Origin: Kutzneria viridogrisea
Lineage (GTDB): Bacteria > Actinomycetota > Actinomycetes > Mycobacteriales > Pseudonocardiaceae
Reading direction: 5' to 3'
NCBI GenBank assembly: GCA_014138725.1
Contig: JACJID010000005.1
Coordinates: forward strand, 62,001 to 126,000
Length of the DNA: 64,000 nucleotides
Shown: in pieces, positions 7,810-16,121 of the stretch
Layout: each line of letters starts with the position of its first letter
Position numbering within the stretch: position 1 is the first letter of the stretch
Notes under the pieces: generated by a model
Seen by the model: only the letters and a program-made list of their open reading frames with translations
Told to the model about the DNA's origin: nothing
Databases searched by the model: none
Program-made: the position numbers and the translations under genes

Positions 7810-9259
7810 GCTGGTCGGGGACCTCGGTGTGCTCACCGGTGAGCAGCGCGCTCGCGGTGATCAGGTCCATGGTCAGCGGGCGGTCCTCGGTCTCGGGGGG
7901 CAGGGTGCGGACCGCGTTGTCGAAGGCGGCGACCAGGTCCTGGCTGCCCTCGGGGCGCAGCCCGCGCATGCGCAGCACCCGCACCGCGGCGATCAGCTCG
8001 CAGGCCAGCACGATCACGTAGTGCGGCACGACCTCGCCGGTCATCCGCGCCGACTGGGCGGAGAAGCTGGCGTGTTCCTCCACACCGCGGGACAGCGTGG
8101 CGTGGCCGAGCACGGCGGGCATGGCCATGGAGCGCACGCTGGCCAGTGAGGCGGCGGCGGTGTACTCGATGACCATCAGCCCGGAGCTGCCCGTGGGCTC
8201 GTCGGCGGCGAAGGGCCGCAACCCGGTGTAGGCGGGTTCGCAGAGCATCGCCAGCCGCCCCGCGGACAGCTGCGCGGTTTGCAGCACGGCCAGTCGCGCG
8301 CGGTCCAGGGCGAGGCTGAGGGTGATGCTGTGGAAGCCGCCGTGGTGGAACACGTCCCCGTCCACGACCGACACCAGCGGGTTCTCCGCTCCGGCGTTCA
8401 GCTCGACGGCCAGCACCTCGTCCAGCGCGGCCACCGCGTCCACGGCCTCGCCGTGCACCTGCGGGAAGCAGCGCAGCCCGAACGGGTCCTGCACGCGGGC
8501 CGGGACGTGCCGGATCTCGCCGAGCAGCGTGCGGACCCGCTGCGCCACCTGGCCGCTGCCCCGGTGCGGCCGCGCCTGGTGCACGACCTCGGCGAAGGGC
8601 TCCACCGAGCCGTCCACGGCGAGCAGGCTCAGCGCGGCGGTGGTGCAGGTCTGGTCGAGCAGCGCCGAGATCCGGGCCTGGGCCAGCGTGGCCTGCCCGA
8701 TGGTCAACGCGTTGCTGCTCAGGAAGGCCAGCGCGTCGGAGGTGGCCAGTTCGATGGGCGGCAGCGGGTGCGGCCCGGCCCACGGCAGCTCGCCGACCAG
8801 GGTCAGCGCCAGTTCGGCGAGCGCCGTGAGATCGCCGGTGCCGATGGCCCCGACGGAGTGCACCTGCGGGTAGCAGCCCGCGTTGAGCGCCAGCGCGAGC
8901 GCGTCCACCACGTGCTCGGACACCCCGGAGTGCCCGGCGAGCAGCTGGTTGGCGCGGATGACCATCATGGCCCGCGCCTCGGGCTCGGTGATCAACGGAC
9001 CGGTGCCGCCCGCGTGGCTGCGCAGCAGCCTGCGGCCGAAGGCGGGCACGTCCTGCTGGTCCACGCCGATGACCCGGTTCGCGCCGACCCCGGTGGTGCG
9101 GCCGTAGACCTGCCGCTGCCCGCTGACGTCCTGGGCCAGCGCGGCGGCCTGCCGCACCCGCTCGCGCGCCAGCGCGTCCACGCTCACCGGCACCCGGCCG
9201 ACGGCGATCGCCACCACGTCCTGACCGGTCAGCGCGGTCCCGTCGAGAACTACTGCCAC
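7781..9259 (-). CDS. Histidine/aromatic amino acid ammonia-lyase family protein with atypical MIO triad
   Basis: A 492-residue member of the MIO-dependent lyase superfamily by length, VYGRTTGVG (catalytic Tyr52 position), NQLLAGHSG, and the EYTAAASLASVRSMA helix. Canonical family members carry Ala-Ser-Gly in SVGASGDL, which cyclises to the MIO electrophile. Here the loop reads SVGAIGTGDL, so the triad position is Gly140-Thr141-Gly142. Threonine for serine could give a substituted MIO, or the protein may act without one. The glutamine/asparagine-rich motif near the C-terminal active site is also changed (RGVEEHASF). The substrate is probably an alpha-amino acid. It is second in an operon with rhodanese (18-bp gap). 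Confidence 0.82.
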   Translation of the reverse strand: MAVVLDGTALTGQDVVAIAVGRVPVSVDALARERVRQAAALAQDVSGQRQVYGRTTGVGANRVIGVDQQDVPAFGRRLLRSHAGGTGPLITEPEARAMMVIRANQLLAGHSGVSEHVVDALALALNAGCYPQVHSVGAIGTGDLTALAELALTLVGELPWAGPHPLPPIELATSDALAFLSSNALTIGQATLAQARISALLDQTCTTAALSLLAVDGSVEPFAEVVHQARPHRGSGQVAQRVRTLLGEIRHVPARVQDPFGLRCFPQVHGEAVDAVAALDEVLAVELNAGAENPLVSVVDGDVFHHGGFHSITLSLALDRARLAVLQTAQLSAGRLAMLCEPAYTGLRPFAADEPTGSSGLMVIEYTAAASLASVRSMAMPAVLGHATLSRGVEEHASFSAQSARMTGEVVPHYVIVLACELIAAVRVLRMRGLRPEGSQDLVAAFDNAVRTLPPETEDRPLTMDLITASALLTGEHTEVPDQLRRVADSPR

Positions 9260-9277
9260 GAACGGGAGGTTAACTGC

Positions 9278-9673
9278 TCAGCAACCGCATTCCACCTGGT
9301 GTGCGGGGGCGGTGAGCCGGTCCGGCTCGCCTCTGCTGGTGCCCTGGTCGGTGCGCACCGGCAGGCCCTCGCGCACCCAGTACTCGTAGCCGCCGATCAT
9401 CTCCCGGACCTGGAAACCCTTGCGGCTCAGGCGGAGCGCGGCCTTGGTCGCCCCGTTGCACCCCGGGCCCCAGCAGTAGGTGACCACGGGAACGGCCGGG
9501 TCGAGCGAGTCCTCCACCTCGCGCAGGTGCAGTGCGCCGGGCACGCGTCCCTGCCGCCAGGCGTGCTGGTCGCGGCTGTCCACGAGCACGAACCCCGGCT
9601 CGCCGGACTCCAACGCGGTGTGCACGTCGGAGACGTCGGTCTGGTGCGCCAGCTTGGCTTCGAAGAAGTTCAC
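9278..9673 (-). CDS. Rhodanese-like sulfurtransferase domain protein
   Basis: A single rhodanese domain of about 131 residues. The active-site loop YCWGPGCNGATKAALRL carries the sulfur-accepting cysteine after VVTY, with VDSRDQHAWRQGRVPGA as the conserved N-terminal motif and GGYEYWVREG as the C-terminal one. GTG at 9673 is preferred because the longer form (9721) would leave only 14 bp to the divergent Lrp gene. The tail ends in a Cys-Gly-Cys. It precedes the lyase in one operon. The role could be persulfide transfer or sensing; the partner is unknown. Confidence 0.82.
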   Translation of the reverse strand: MNFFEAKLAHQTDVSDVHTALESGEPGFVLVDSRDQHAWRQGRVPGALHLREVEDSLDPAVPVVTYCWGPGCNGATKAALRLSRKGFQVREMIGGYEYWVREGLPVRTDQGTSRGEPDRLTAPAHQVECGC

Positions 9674-9735
9674 GGCACTGACGCTAAGCGGGGTTCTGCC
9701 TGGACTGAACCGACAATCCACGGCATCTTGGCCAT

Positions 9736-10191
9736 ATGACCGTGGAATCCCTGGACAGTACGGACTGGCGCATCCTGGAGCAGCTCCAGCGGGACGGCCG
9801 GATGAGCTACGCCGACCTGGCCCGCGCCGTGGCCATGTCGCCCAGTGCGGTCACCGAGCGAGTGCGGCGACTGGAGGAGGCGGGTGTGCTCGCGGGCTAC
9901 TCGGCCGTGATCGACCCGGAGCGGGTCGGGCTTCAGGTGATGGCCTTCGTGCGGCTGCGCTACCCCACCGGCAACTACCGGCCGTTCCACGCGCTGCTGG
10001 ACAGCACCCCGGAGGTCGTGGAGGCGCACCACGTCACCGGGGAGGACTGCTTCGTGCTGAAGGTGCTGGCCCGGTCGATGCGGCATCTGGAGGAGATCAC
10101 GGGCCGCATCGCCGGGCTCGGTTCGGTCACGACGAGCGTGGTCTACTCCAGCCCGCTACCGCGCCGGGGCATCAGCGTTCAGGACAGCTGA
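9736..10191 (+). CDS. Lrp/AsnC-family transcriptional regulator
   Basis: 151 residues. An N-terminal helix-turn-helix (STDWRILEQLQRDGRMSYAD, about 8-27, then MSPSAVTERVRRLEEAGVL) and a RAM ligand-binding domain with the VTGEDCFVLKVLARSM motif. Proteins of this family bind amino acids and regulate amino-acid metabolism. Divergent placement 62 bp from the rhodanese-lyase operon suggests that operon as its target. The stop overlaps the convergent phosphatase gene by 13 bp. Confidence 0.92.
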   Translation: MTVESLDSTDWRILEQLQRDGRMSYADLARAVAMSPSAVTERVRRLEEAGVLAGYSAVIDPERVGLQVMAFVRLRYPTGNYRPFHALLDSTPEVVEAHHVTGEDCFVLKVLARSMRHLEEITGRIAGLGSVTTSVVYSSPLPRRGISVQDS

Positions 10192-10736
10192 CCGTCGTAG
10201 TCGGGCAGCTTGAAGCCCCGCTCGTAGTCGCCGCCCTCGAGGTCGGTGGACCGGTTCCCGATGTTCGCGGTGATCGTGTAGCCCTCCTCGGTCAGCTCGC
10301 GGCGGCAGCGCTGCTTGCCCTCGGCGGTGCCCTCACCGGACTGGCGGGTGCAGATCCCGTCCACCGGGTAGCCCGCGCTGCCCAGCTGCGAGCGCGCCGA
10401 GGAGGAGCTGGTCCTGGCCGTCACGAACAGCACGGACACGTTGTGCTGGTCGGCCCATTGGGCCACGGCGAGCACCGGCTTGTTCGGCCTACCGGGGTTG
10501 TACTCGGTCTCCAGCGAGGTGTTGTCGATGTCCAGCACGATCGCCAGCTTCGAACCACCCTGCGCCACGCGGTCCCGCAACCACGGGATCACCGGGTCGA
10601 CGGCCTGCTTCACGTCGGCCTGCCACTGCGAGTAGCTGGGCAGGGTGGACGGCGCGGCCGAGGCGGTGCCGGACAGTGCGGTCGCGGTCAGCGCGGTGGC
10701 GGCGAGAACAACGGCGCAGGCGCCCTTGAGGTTCAT
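10179..10736 (-). CDS. Secreted HAD-family acid phosphatase, paralogue A
   Basis: 185 residues with a signal peptide (about 1-27, ending ASA). The HAD nucleophile motif is VLDIDNTSLET, the second motif LFVTARTSSSS, and the C-terminal NIGNRSTDLEGG plus LPDYDG match the plant-type/class B acid phosphatase group. It should hydrolyse phosphomonoesters outside the membrane. GAGGAG lies about 9 nt upstream of the ATG. A close paralogue is at 15505-16062 in the same orientation, with 67 bp of identical DNA, and everything between them looks acquired. Confidence 0.88.
   Translation of the reverse strand: MNLKGACAVVLAATALTATALSGTASAAPSTLPSYSQWQADVKQAVDPVIPWLRDRVAQGGSKLAIVLDIDNTSLETEYNPGRPNKPVLAVAQWADQHNVSVLFVTARTSSSSARSQLGSAGYPVDGICTRQSGEGTAEGKQRCRRELTEEGYTITANIGNRSTDLEGGDYERGFKLPDYDGQLS
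10506..10572. repeat. 67-bp perfect direct repeat, copy 1
   Basis: Identical to 15841-15907 base for base and ending in mismatches on both sides. It covers the HAD nucleophile region of phosphatase A. Identity over all codon positions is higher than in the rest of the two genes, which points to gene conversion or a recent duplication. Confidence 0.9.
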
Positions 10737-10824
10737 CGGTGCGTCTTCTCCTCAGCACGACGGGAATTGCCGCACGGAAGAATAAGCAGGCCGCCACCGC
10801 GAATGACCGCTCAAACCCGAGCAT

Positions 10825-11818
10825 TGAGCTGATCTCACCGAAATCAGGCTGGTGAGCGCGCGGATGGGTCTGAGCTGCGTGAAGACGGAGGATTGCGTGG
10901 AGACGGGCGTGTAGTCCCTGGTAGAAGAACTCTCGCCAAAGACGTTCCACGCACCAGGGACTCCACGTGATTGCCTGTCGTGCCATCCTCGACGTGCCCC
11001 ACGCACTCGCTCACTACCTCGGCCGTCTGCTTCACGCGGAGCGGCGCGAACGTCGCACTCCACGCCATAGCCGGGCGCTGACGTGCTTCGGACAGGCGGT
11101 GTTCGCGCTGCGCTGGTTTCGCGAGAGCCGCGATGTTCCCGCGCTCGCCCGCGACCACGGCATCTCACGCGCCACTGGCTACCGCTACCTGGCCGAGGTG
11201 ATCGATGTGGTGGCCGCCCAAGCCCCGGACCTGCACGAGGCCCTGCGCACCGCCAAGGCCGACGGCGCCACGCACGTCGTGCTGGACGGCAAGCTGTTTG
11301 CCAGCGACCGGTTGGGCGAGCAGACCACCAGCGTCCGCGGTGAGCAGATCGACGCCTGGTACTCGGGCAAGGCCCGCGAGCATGGCGGCAACATCCAGGC
11401 CGTGATGGCGCCCGACGGTTTCCCGTTGTGGGTCTCCGATGTGATGCCCAGCTCGGTGCACGACCTGACCACGGCTCGCGGCCACGTGCTCGGCGCCCTG
11501 TACTGGGCCGCGTCCCAACTCGACCTGCCCACACTGGTCGACAGCGGCTACGACGGTGCCGGGATCGGCGTGCTCACCCCGGTCAAACAGCCCGCCAACA
11601 AGCGCGCTCTCGACGTGGACACGCGCACCTACAACGCGTTGCTGCGCAGCCTGAGCTGCCTCGGCGAGCGTGGGTTCGCGCTGCTGACCGGCCGCTGGCG
11701 ATCGTTACGCCACATCACCGCCAGCCCTCGCAAGATCGGCGACATCGTCAAGGCTGCACTCGTGCTCACGCATTTCGAACACGGTCGGCTCACGTGAAAG
11801 GTCGGCGAGATCAACTCA
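10825..11818 (+). mobile_element. IS5-family insertion sequence, near intact
   Basis: A transposase gene is framed by imperfect terminal inverted repeats of 17 bp with two mismatches (10825-10841 and 11802-11818, TGAGYTGATCTCRCCGA). The total length is about 994 bp, normal for this family. I could not see a clean target-site duplication. A short stem (AGTCCCTGGT at 10913 with its complement at 10953) lies just upstream of the transposase start. The element defines the left edge of the foreign segment. Confidence 0.78.
10967..11797 (+). CDS. IS5-family DDE transposase (DDE_Tnp_4/HARBI1-like)
   Basis: 276 residues, start GTG. An N-terminal helix-turn-helix (ALARDHGISRATGYRYLAEV, about 65-84) recognises the element ends. 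The DDE nuclease core shows the first aspartate in VVLDGKLF, the second in LVDSGYDGAG and a glutamate in LGERGFALLTGRWR. The frame is open throughout with no internal stops, so the enzyme may be active. Codon use is similar to that of the host. Confidence 0.9.
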   Translation: MIACRAILDVPHALAHYLGRLLHAERRERRTPRHSRALTCFGQAVFALRWFRESRDVPALARDHGISRATGYRYLAEVIDVVAAQAPDLHEALRTAKADGATHVVLDGKLFASDRLGEQTTSVRGEQIDAWYSGKAREHGGNIQAVMAPDGFPLWVSDVMPSSVHDLTTARGHVLGALYWAASQLDLPTLVDSGYDGAGIGVLTPVKQPANKRALDVDTRTYNALLRSLSCLGERGFALLTGRWRSLRHITASPRKIGDIVKAALVLTHFEHGRLT

Positions 11819-12586
11819 CTTGAAGTAGGCATAACTCCGGGTTGGCAACCTGGGGTTATGGATTATCCGGACCGTCGCAACGGGTTCTTGGTCATTTTCC
11901 GCTGTCTGTGGTGCTGTGCCAACCGCTCGTCCCGGTCGCTCGCCTGGAGGCCGGCAGGGCGGGGTGTCGCTGATCAGCATCGGCGCGCCAGGTACAAGTG
12001 CGTCTCCGTCGTCACCTCGAACGAACCGCGGTGATCGTCGACGACTTGCGTCAGTTTGGCGGCCATGACGTGCTCGTAGATCGAGACTCGGCAGCACCAG
12101 TGGCGCTCTGCGGACTTGTCATGGTCCACAGCTCACAGACTTGTCACATGGTGCCGGTACATCTGTCGGTCGGATGAGGAGTCACTTTCGTTAGCTCCGA
12201 TCACCCGAGAGGGTAGGTCATCACAAAGTATCACTCGATCGTGTGATGATTCTCTGCTGTGCGTAACATCCAGATGCTCAAAAAGTATGCGATCGGCGTA
12301 GCTTCAACCCTGTTCGGGAAGTTGTGACGCATACGCTAAGTAATCTAGTAGGAGTCGGGACTGTGTCCAGCCTTGACGGCAGTGTCCGCACGTTGACTGG
12401 AGTCGGCGGGGTCGGACTGTCAGGACAGTTACCGGCCTGCGCGTGTCAAAGTCGCGGAGGTAGATCCTATTCGTTCCGAAAGGCAATCGGCTGCACAACT
12501 AAGGCGCATCTAAGTTTGTTGTGGCGGCTGGATGTGGCGAGTTGGGCACTGTGCCTACACTCGCTTGAGCGTAGCAGAGGAGTGCG
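11819..12586. promoter_or_regulatory. Leader region of the roadblock operon; no gene seen
   Basis: 768 bp, visibly richer in A and T than the chromosome around it. An imperfect 29-bp palindrome (11831-11859) just after the insertion sequence could terminate the transposase transcript. TCATCACA (12218-12225) and TGTGATGA (12242-12249) form an inverted repeat. A possible promoter is TTGTGA (12322-12327), 18 nt, TAGTAG (12346-12351). An AGAGGAG ribosome site precedes the next gene. Confidence 0.4.
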
Positions 12587-13570
12587 GTGACCGACGTCAA
12601 CCAAACCCATTTGCGAGCAGCCTTTGATCGTCTGGCGCGTGCCCTGGCCCAGTGTCGAGCGAACGGAGTTTCCGGCAGTCTGCACGTTACCGGTAGACCC
12701 GGCGGAGTTTTCCATCTGCGAAGAGGTGTTGTAGTTGCAGTAAGTAGCCCGGGGGCTCCGGGAGTGGATGCGCTGCTGCTGCGCTCCGGTAGGATCAGTG
12801 AATCGGATTGGACTGCGGCCCTGCGCGTCGGCGCCGAAATGCGGTCTCATCAGGCTGAACTCGTCGCGCGGGGCAGTATTAAATCCACTGAGCTCCAGGT
12901 CATTTCGATGATGGCCGCGCAGGACGGAGCCTTTGCCGCTTTCGCGGGCAAGATCGAGGAATGCATCGTCCTCAAGGAGCCGCTCGATGTCCTGCTGCCG
13001 ACGGCGGACGGCATCGACACGGACCGGCTGCTGCGGGAGGCCGCACGGCGACTGGAAGCACTCGCCTCGCTGCCCTTCCCCGTGTCGCCGTATCGGGAAC
13101 GGGTGGTGCCGGTGCGGGGAATCGACCTCTCCGCGGGCACCCTGACCGCTGCTCGTCAGGAGATACTCGCCCACGCCAGCGGCAGGCGCAGTTCGAGGGA
13201 CATCGCCTTCTTGATCGGCCGTAGCGTCTACTCGGTCACGGTCGAGATCTCGCGGATGCTCAGCGAGGGCTTGGTGGAGGTCGTCCCGGGTACCTCCGTG
13301 ACGGCTTCGCCCAACGCGTGCACCGTGGCACCGCGCGCCAGCGGTGAGGGCAGTCCTGTCGCGGTTGCCGATGGTGGCTCGACGGATGGTCTGCCACAGC
13401 GCCACCCAGGGGCGAGCGGCACTGCCAAGAACCAGAAAGCTCTCAAGCCGTCGGACTGGCTGCCACTGTCTCGACGACTCAGAAAGATAAGGGCGGGCCC
13501 GTCGTCGACACCGACAACAGGAACAATCGGAAATCTCTCCGAACCAGAAAGGAAAGGCATTGAGCCATGA
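12587..13570 (+). CDS. DUF4388 domain protein with C-terminal winged-helix-like region
   Basis: 327 residues, GTG start behind AGAGGAG (12576-12582). Residues about 15-75 (GVSGSLHVTG, GVFHLRRGVVVAVSS, DALLLRSGRISESDW) match the DUF4388/PATAN type, often found in signalling proteins. Residues about 185-230 (RQEILAHASGRRSSRDIAFL, SVYSVTVEISRMLSEGLVEV) look like a winged helix. The last 90 residues are disordered. It is the first gene of a three-gene operon with two roadblock proteins. GC is lower than that of its neighbours. The likely role is a regulator or scaffold; the partner GTPase or kinase is absent here. Confidence 0.7.
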   Translation: MTDVNQTHLRAAFDRLARALAQCRANGVSGSLHVTGRPGGVFHLRRGVVVAVSSPGAPGVDALLLRSGRISESDWTAALRVGAEMRSHQAELVARGSIKSTELQVISMMAAQDGAFAAFAGKIEECIVLKEPLDVLLPTADGIDTDRLLREAARRLEALASLPFPVSPYRERVVPVRGIDLSAGTLTAARQEILAHASGRRSSRDIAFLIGRSVYSVTVEISRMLSEGLVEVVPGTSVTASPNACTVAPRASGEGSPVAVADGGSTDGLPQRHPGASGTAKNQKALKPSDWLPLSRRLRKIRAGPSSTPTTGTIGNLSEPERKGIEP

Positions 13571-13931
13571 CGCGCTTGCCGCCCAGCTGCACGCGTTACG
13601 GGAACAGGTAGCCGGAATCACGGACACGCTGATAGCTGCAGTCGACGGCCTTCTCATCGTGGCCGACGCCGCGGACACGGTCGATATCGAGAGCGTCTCC
13701 GCGCTCGCTGCCGCTGACCTGGGGCTCGCTCGTAGGACCGCCACCGCGATCGGTCAGGGCACGTTCCGTCAGACCGTGGTGTACAACAGCGGCGGGTGCA
13801 TGGCAGTGTACGCCATCGGCCGGTCCGCGCTTATGGTCGTACTTGGGGACGAAGGATTGGACATCGGACTACTCCAATTGGAATCCCAGCCTGTCATCGA
13901 GTGCATTGGCTCGATTCTGGCCGCCTCTTGA
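13560..13931 (+). CDS. Roadblock/LC7 domain protein (CvnB/MglB-type)
   Basis: 123 residues and nearly all one roadblock domain: an alpha helix (LHALREQVAGITDTLIAAVD), the GLLIVAD strand, a helix with SALAAADLGLARRTA, then the strands TVVYNSGGCMAVYAIG and ALMVVLGDEGLDIGLL. Such proteins act as dimeric GTPase regulators or scaffolds (MglB, conservon CvnB). TTG at 13560 is the only start in frame that keeps the first helix. It overlaps the preceding gene by 11 bp and has an AAAGGA motif about 6 nt upstream, indicating translational coupling. Confidence 0.82.
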   Translation: MSHDALAAQLHALREQVAGITDTLIAAVDGLLIVADAADTVDIESVSALAAADLGLARRTATAIGQGTFRQTVVYNSGGCMAVYAIGRSALMVVLGDEGLDIGLLQLESQPVIECIGSILAAS

Positions 13932-14033
13932 GTGAGGCAACACAGAGCAATTCCATCCCCTTTTTGTATGCCAGTCGACAATGCGCAAGCGAAGAAGAGG
14001 AAATTGAATACTTCGGGAAGTAATCAGCGGGGC

Positions 14034-14438
14034 ATGTCGGAACGCGTGGCTGCCATAGTCAAGAGTCTGCGGAAGGAAGTGCCTGACTGCTTGGCGTCCG
14101 GTGTTGTCGACATGTCAACCGGCATGCTCCTGACCTACGATACGACCGACAGCCACCCTTCCGAGGTGCTTGATCTGTTGGCAGGAGCAACGCTCGACCT
14201 CTTTCAAGGTCGCACGGTCACGATGATCGAGGACATCTTCAAGGAGCGTCGAGGTATCAGCAGTGCCGAGCACTACTTCCAGGAGATCCTGGTCAACAGC
14301 AGCAACTTGACACACCTGTTCATTCGAAACAATCGGAATGAGGACGTCGTCGCTGTCGTGGTGTGCCCGAAGTCGGTGAACATCGGAATGCTCTTCGCTG
14401 CGACCAGGAGGGTGATAAAGGAACACGACGGATTCTAG
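14034..14438 (+). CDS. Second roadblock-like protein
   Basis: About 134 residues from the ATG at 14034 (MSERVAAIVKSLRKEVPDCL). An ATG at 13968 or the GTG at 13932 would add a charged leader. The pattern of helix, ASGVVDMSTGMLLTY strand, long helix, FQEILVNSSNLTHLFIR strand, DVVAVVVCPKSVNIGMLFA and a C-terminal helix suggests a roadblock/longin fold of a different subfamily from the preceding protein. The two could form a heterodimer. The insertion TMIEDIFKERRGISSAEHYF is not typical. No catalytic residues are visible. Confidence 0.65.
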   Translation: MSERVAAIVKSLRKEVPDCLASGVVDMSTGMLLTYDTTDSHPSEVLDLLAGATLDLFQGRTVTMIEDIFKERRGISSAEHYFQEILVNSSNLTHLFIRNNRNEDVVAVVVCPKSVNIGMLFAATRRVIKEHDGF

Positions 14439-14764
14439 GGTTCCTTCTCGCGCTGTGGTCCGTCGGGTTTTCCCTGGACAACGGCGTCCCTCTCCTACCC
14501 GGCCTCCATCTCGCCGAGGGTGGACTGCCCCCGTTGGACTGACCGGTACCACTTGAGATGCATGCCCGGTGGCAATCGCGGAACCCGTCCACCTGGGCGG
14601 GGCTTCTCCGTTCAGAGCTCTTCGAACTTGATCGGGGTCTGATGGCTGGAGTGGCTGCCCTGCGGTCCGACTGACCGTCCGGTGCCCGGCGTAAGGGCCC
14701 GTGGCTCACTCGATGATCACTCTTGTTGTCGAGGCACGATGATCACAACAGAAGAGCCACGGGA
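14439..14764. other. Gene-free stretch ending in an ISL3-type left end
   Basis: 326 bp without a supportable gene. Near the right side, GTGGCTC (from 14701) is mirrored by GAGCCAC just before the transposase start, and CGATGATCAC occurs twice (14711 and 14738). These are probably the remains of the insertion sequence's left terminal region. Confidence 0.35.
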
Positions 14765-15395
14765 ATGCACAACAATACGACCCGGCTGCTGGGGCTGGAG
14801 GACCTGGCCGTTGTCGCGGTCGCCGACGACCGCGACAACGGACTGGCGGTGTACCCGGAAACCGCTGATGAGCGGGCGCGAGCATGCCCGAACTGCGGGG
14901 TGGACGCGTCACGGATGAAGGAATGGGTCACCACTGGGCCACGAGACCTGCCCGTGACCGGTCGGATGATGGACCTGAGGTGGCGTGAACGCCGCTGGAT
15001 CTGCGGCCAGGCGGACTATCCACGCAAGACCTTCACCGAGCGCGTCGATCAGGCACCGGCCTGGGCTCGGGTCACGACCCGGCTGCGCCAGGCGACAGGG
15101 CCGCAGTCGCCGATGGTGGGCGCACGATCGTCCAATCAGCCCGCAATCATGGGTTGTCCTGGTCGGTGGTCGCCGCCGCGTTCGCCGCGCACGCCGCCAC
15201 CGTGCTGGCGGCCGAGCCCGATCCGGTGGCGGTGTTGGGGATCGACGAGACTCGCCGGGACGACCGGTCTGGCGACATGATCCGGACACCGGGTTATGGG
15301 AGATGACCGTGGACCGCTGGCATGTCGGCTTCGTCGACGTCGCTGGTTGACAGGGATTGTTGGGCAGGCGGAGGGCTGCGATTTCTTGCGCGGAA
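14765..15395 (+). pseudogene. Decayed ISL3-family transposase
   Basis: It starts as MHNNTTRLLGLEDLAVVAV with the zinc-finger-like CPNCG motif of ISL3 transposases. The frame shifts near 15100; the continuation, seen in another frame, includes NHGLSWSVVAAAF and the catalytic VLGIDETRR. It shifts again near 15265, where the next frame gives DRWHVGFVDVAG, and then stops. Only the N-terminal half of the enzyme is represented and no right end is visible. The element is dead and marks the right side of the acquired segment. Confidence 0.85.
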
Positions 15396-15504
15396 ACGCC
15401 GCGCGGTTGGCGGTTTTTTGTGGTAACTCGTTTCACGGCCTACTTTTGCGACCGATCGCGACATGACAGACAGAATTGATGTGGATCACTTCATTGACCC
15501 GAGG

Positions 15505-16062
15505 TTAGCTCAGCTGACCATCGTAATCCGGGAGCTGGAAACCCTTCTCGTAGTTCCCGCCCGCCATGTCGGTGGGGCGGTTGCCGATGTTCTCGGTGAT
15601 CGTGTAGCCCGAGTCGGTGTACTCCTTGCGGCAGCGCTGCTTGGTTGCCGCGGGCCCGCTGTCGCCGAGCTTGCCCAGGCACAGGCCGTCCACGGTGTAC
15701 CCGGCGTTGGTCAGCTGCCAGCGGGTGAGGCTGGGCAGGATGTCCGGTCGGGCGGTGGCGAACAGCACGGACACGCCGTGACTGTGCGCCCACTGAGTCA
15801 CCGCGAGCACGGGCTTGTTGGCCGCGCCGAAGTGGTAGTGGGTCTCCAGCGAGGTGTTGTCGATGTCCAGCACGATCGCCAGCTTCGAACCACCCTGCGC
15901 CACGCGGCTTTGCAGCCAGGGGATGGCCGGGTCGATGACCTTCTTGACGTCCGCCTGCCACTGCTCGTAGCTGGGCAGCGCCGCGGGGGCGGCAGCCGCC
16001 GGAACAGCCGCGCCCACCAGCACCGCACCCACCGCGGCCGCCACGATCCCCAGTTTGATCAT
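15505..16062 (-). CDS. Secreted HAD-family acid phosphatase, paralogue B
   Basis: 185 residues, starting MIKLGIV at 16062 with AAGGAG 8 nt upstream; a longer reading to 16125 is not needed. Signal peptide about 1-27. It has the same architecture as paralogue A: VLDIDNTSLET nucleophile loop, LFATARPDILPS, ENIGNRPTDMAGG and LPDYDG at the C-terminus. Most of the mature sequence is clearly alike, with most difference in the middle (SLTRWQLTNAGYTVDGL). It should be an exported phosphomonoesterase. It lies 59 bp after the TetR gene on the same strand. Confidence 0.88.
   Translation of the reverse strand: MIKLGIVAAAVGAVLVGAAVPAAAAPAALPSYEQWQADVKKVIDPAIPWLQSRVAQGGSKLAIVLDIDNTSLETHYHFGAANKPVLAVTQWAHSHGVSVLFATARPDILPSLTRWQLTNAGYTVDGLCLGKLGDSGPAATKQRCRKEYTDSGYTITENIGNRPTDMAGGNYEKGFQLPDYDGQLS
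15841..15907. repeat. 67-bp perfect direct repeat, copy 2
   Basis: Exact match to 10506-10572, offset 5335 bp, same orientation. Recombination between the copies would delete the insertion sequence, the roadblock operon and the ISL3 remnant and leave one hybrid phosphatase gene. Confidence 0.9.
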
Positions 16063-16121
16063 TGTCCGCACTCCTTCGTCGGCATCCCGACCGCAGGCTA
16101 GCGGCAGGTCCGCCGCCCGTA

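Noticed and set aside
10825-11818. Target-site duplication for the IS5 element
   Set aside because: The flanking bases (GCAT and CTTG side by side with the ends) do not form a convincing direct repeat.
12587-14438. Complete conservon (CvnABCD)
   Set aside because: No sensor kinase, DUF742 or GTPase gene accompanies the roadblock proteins.
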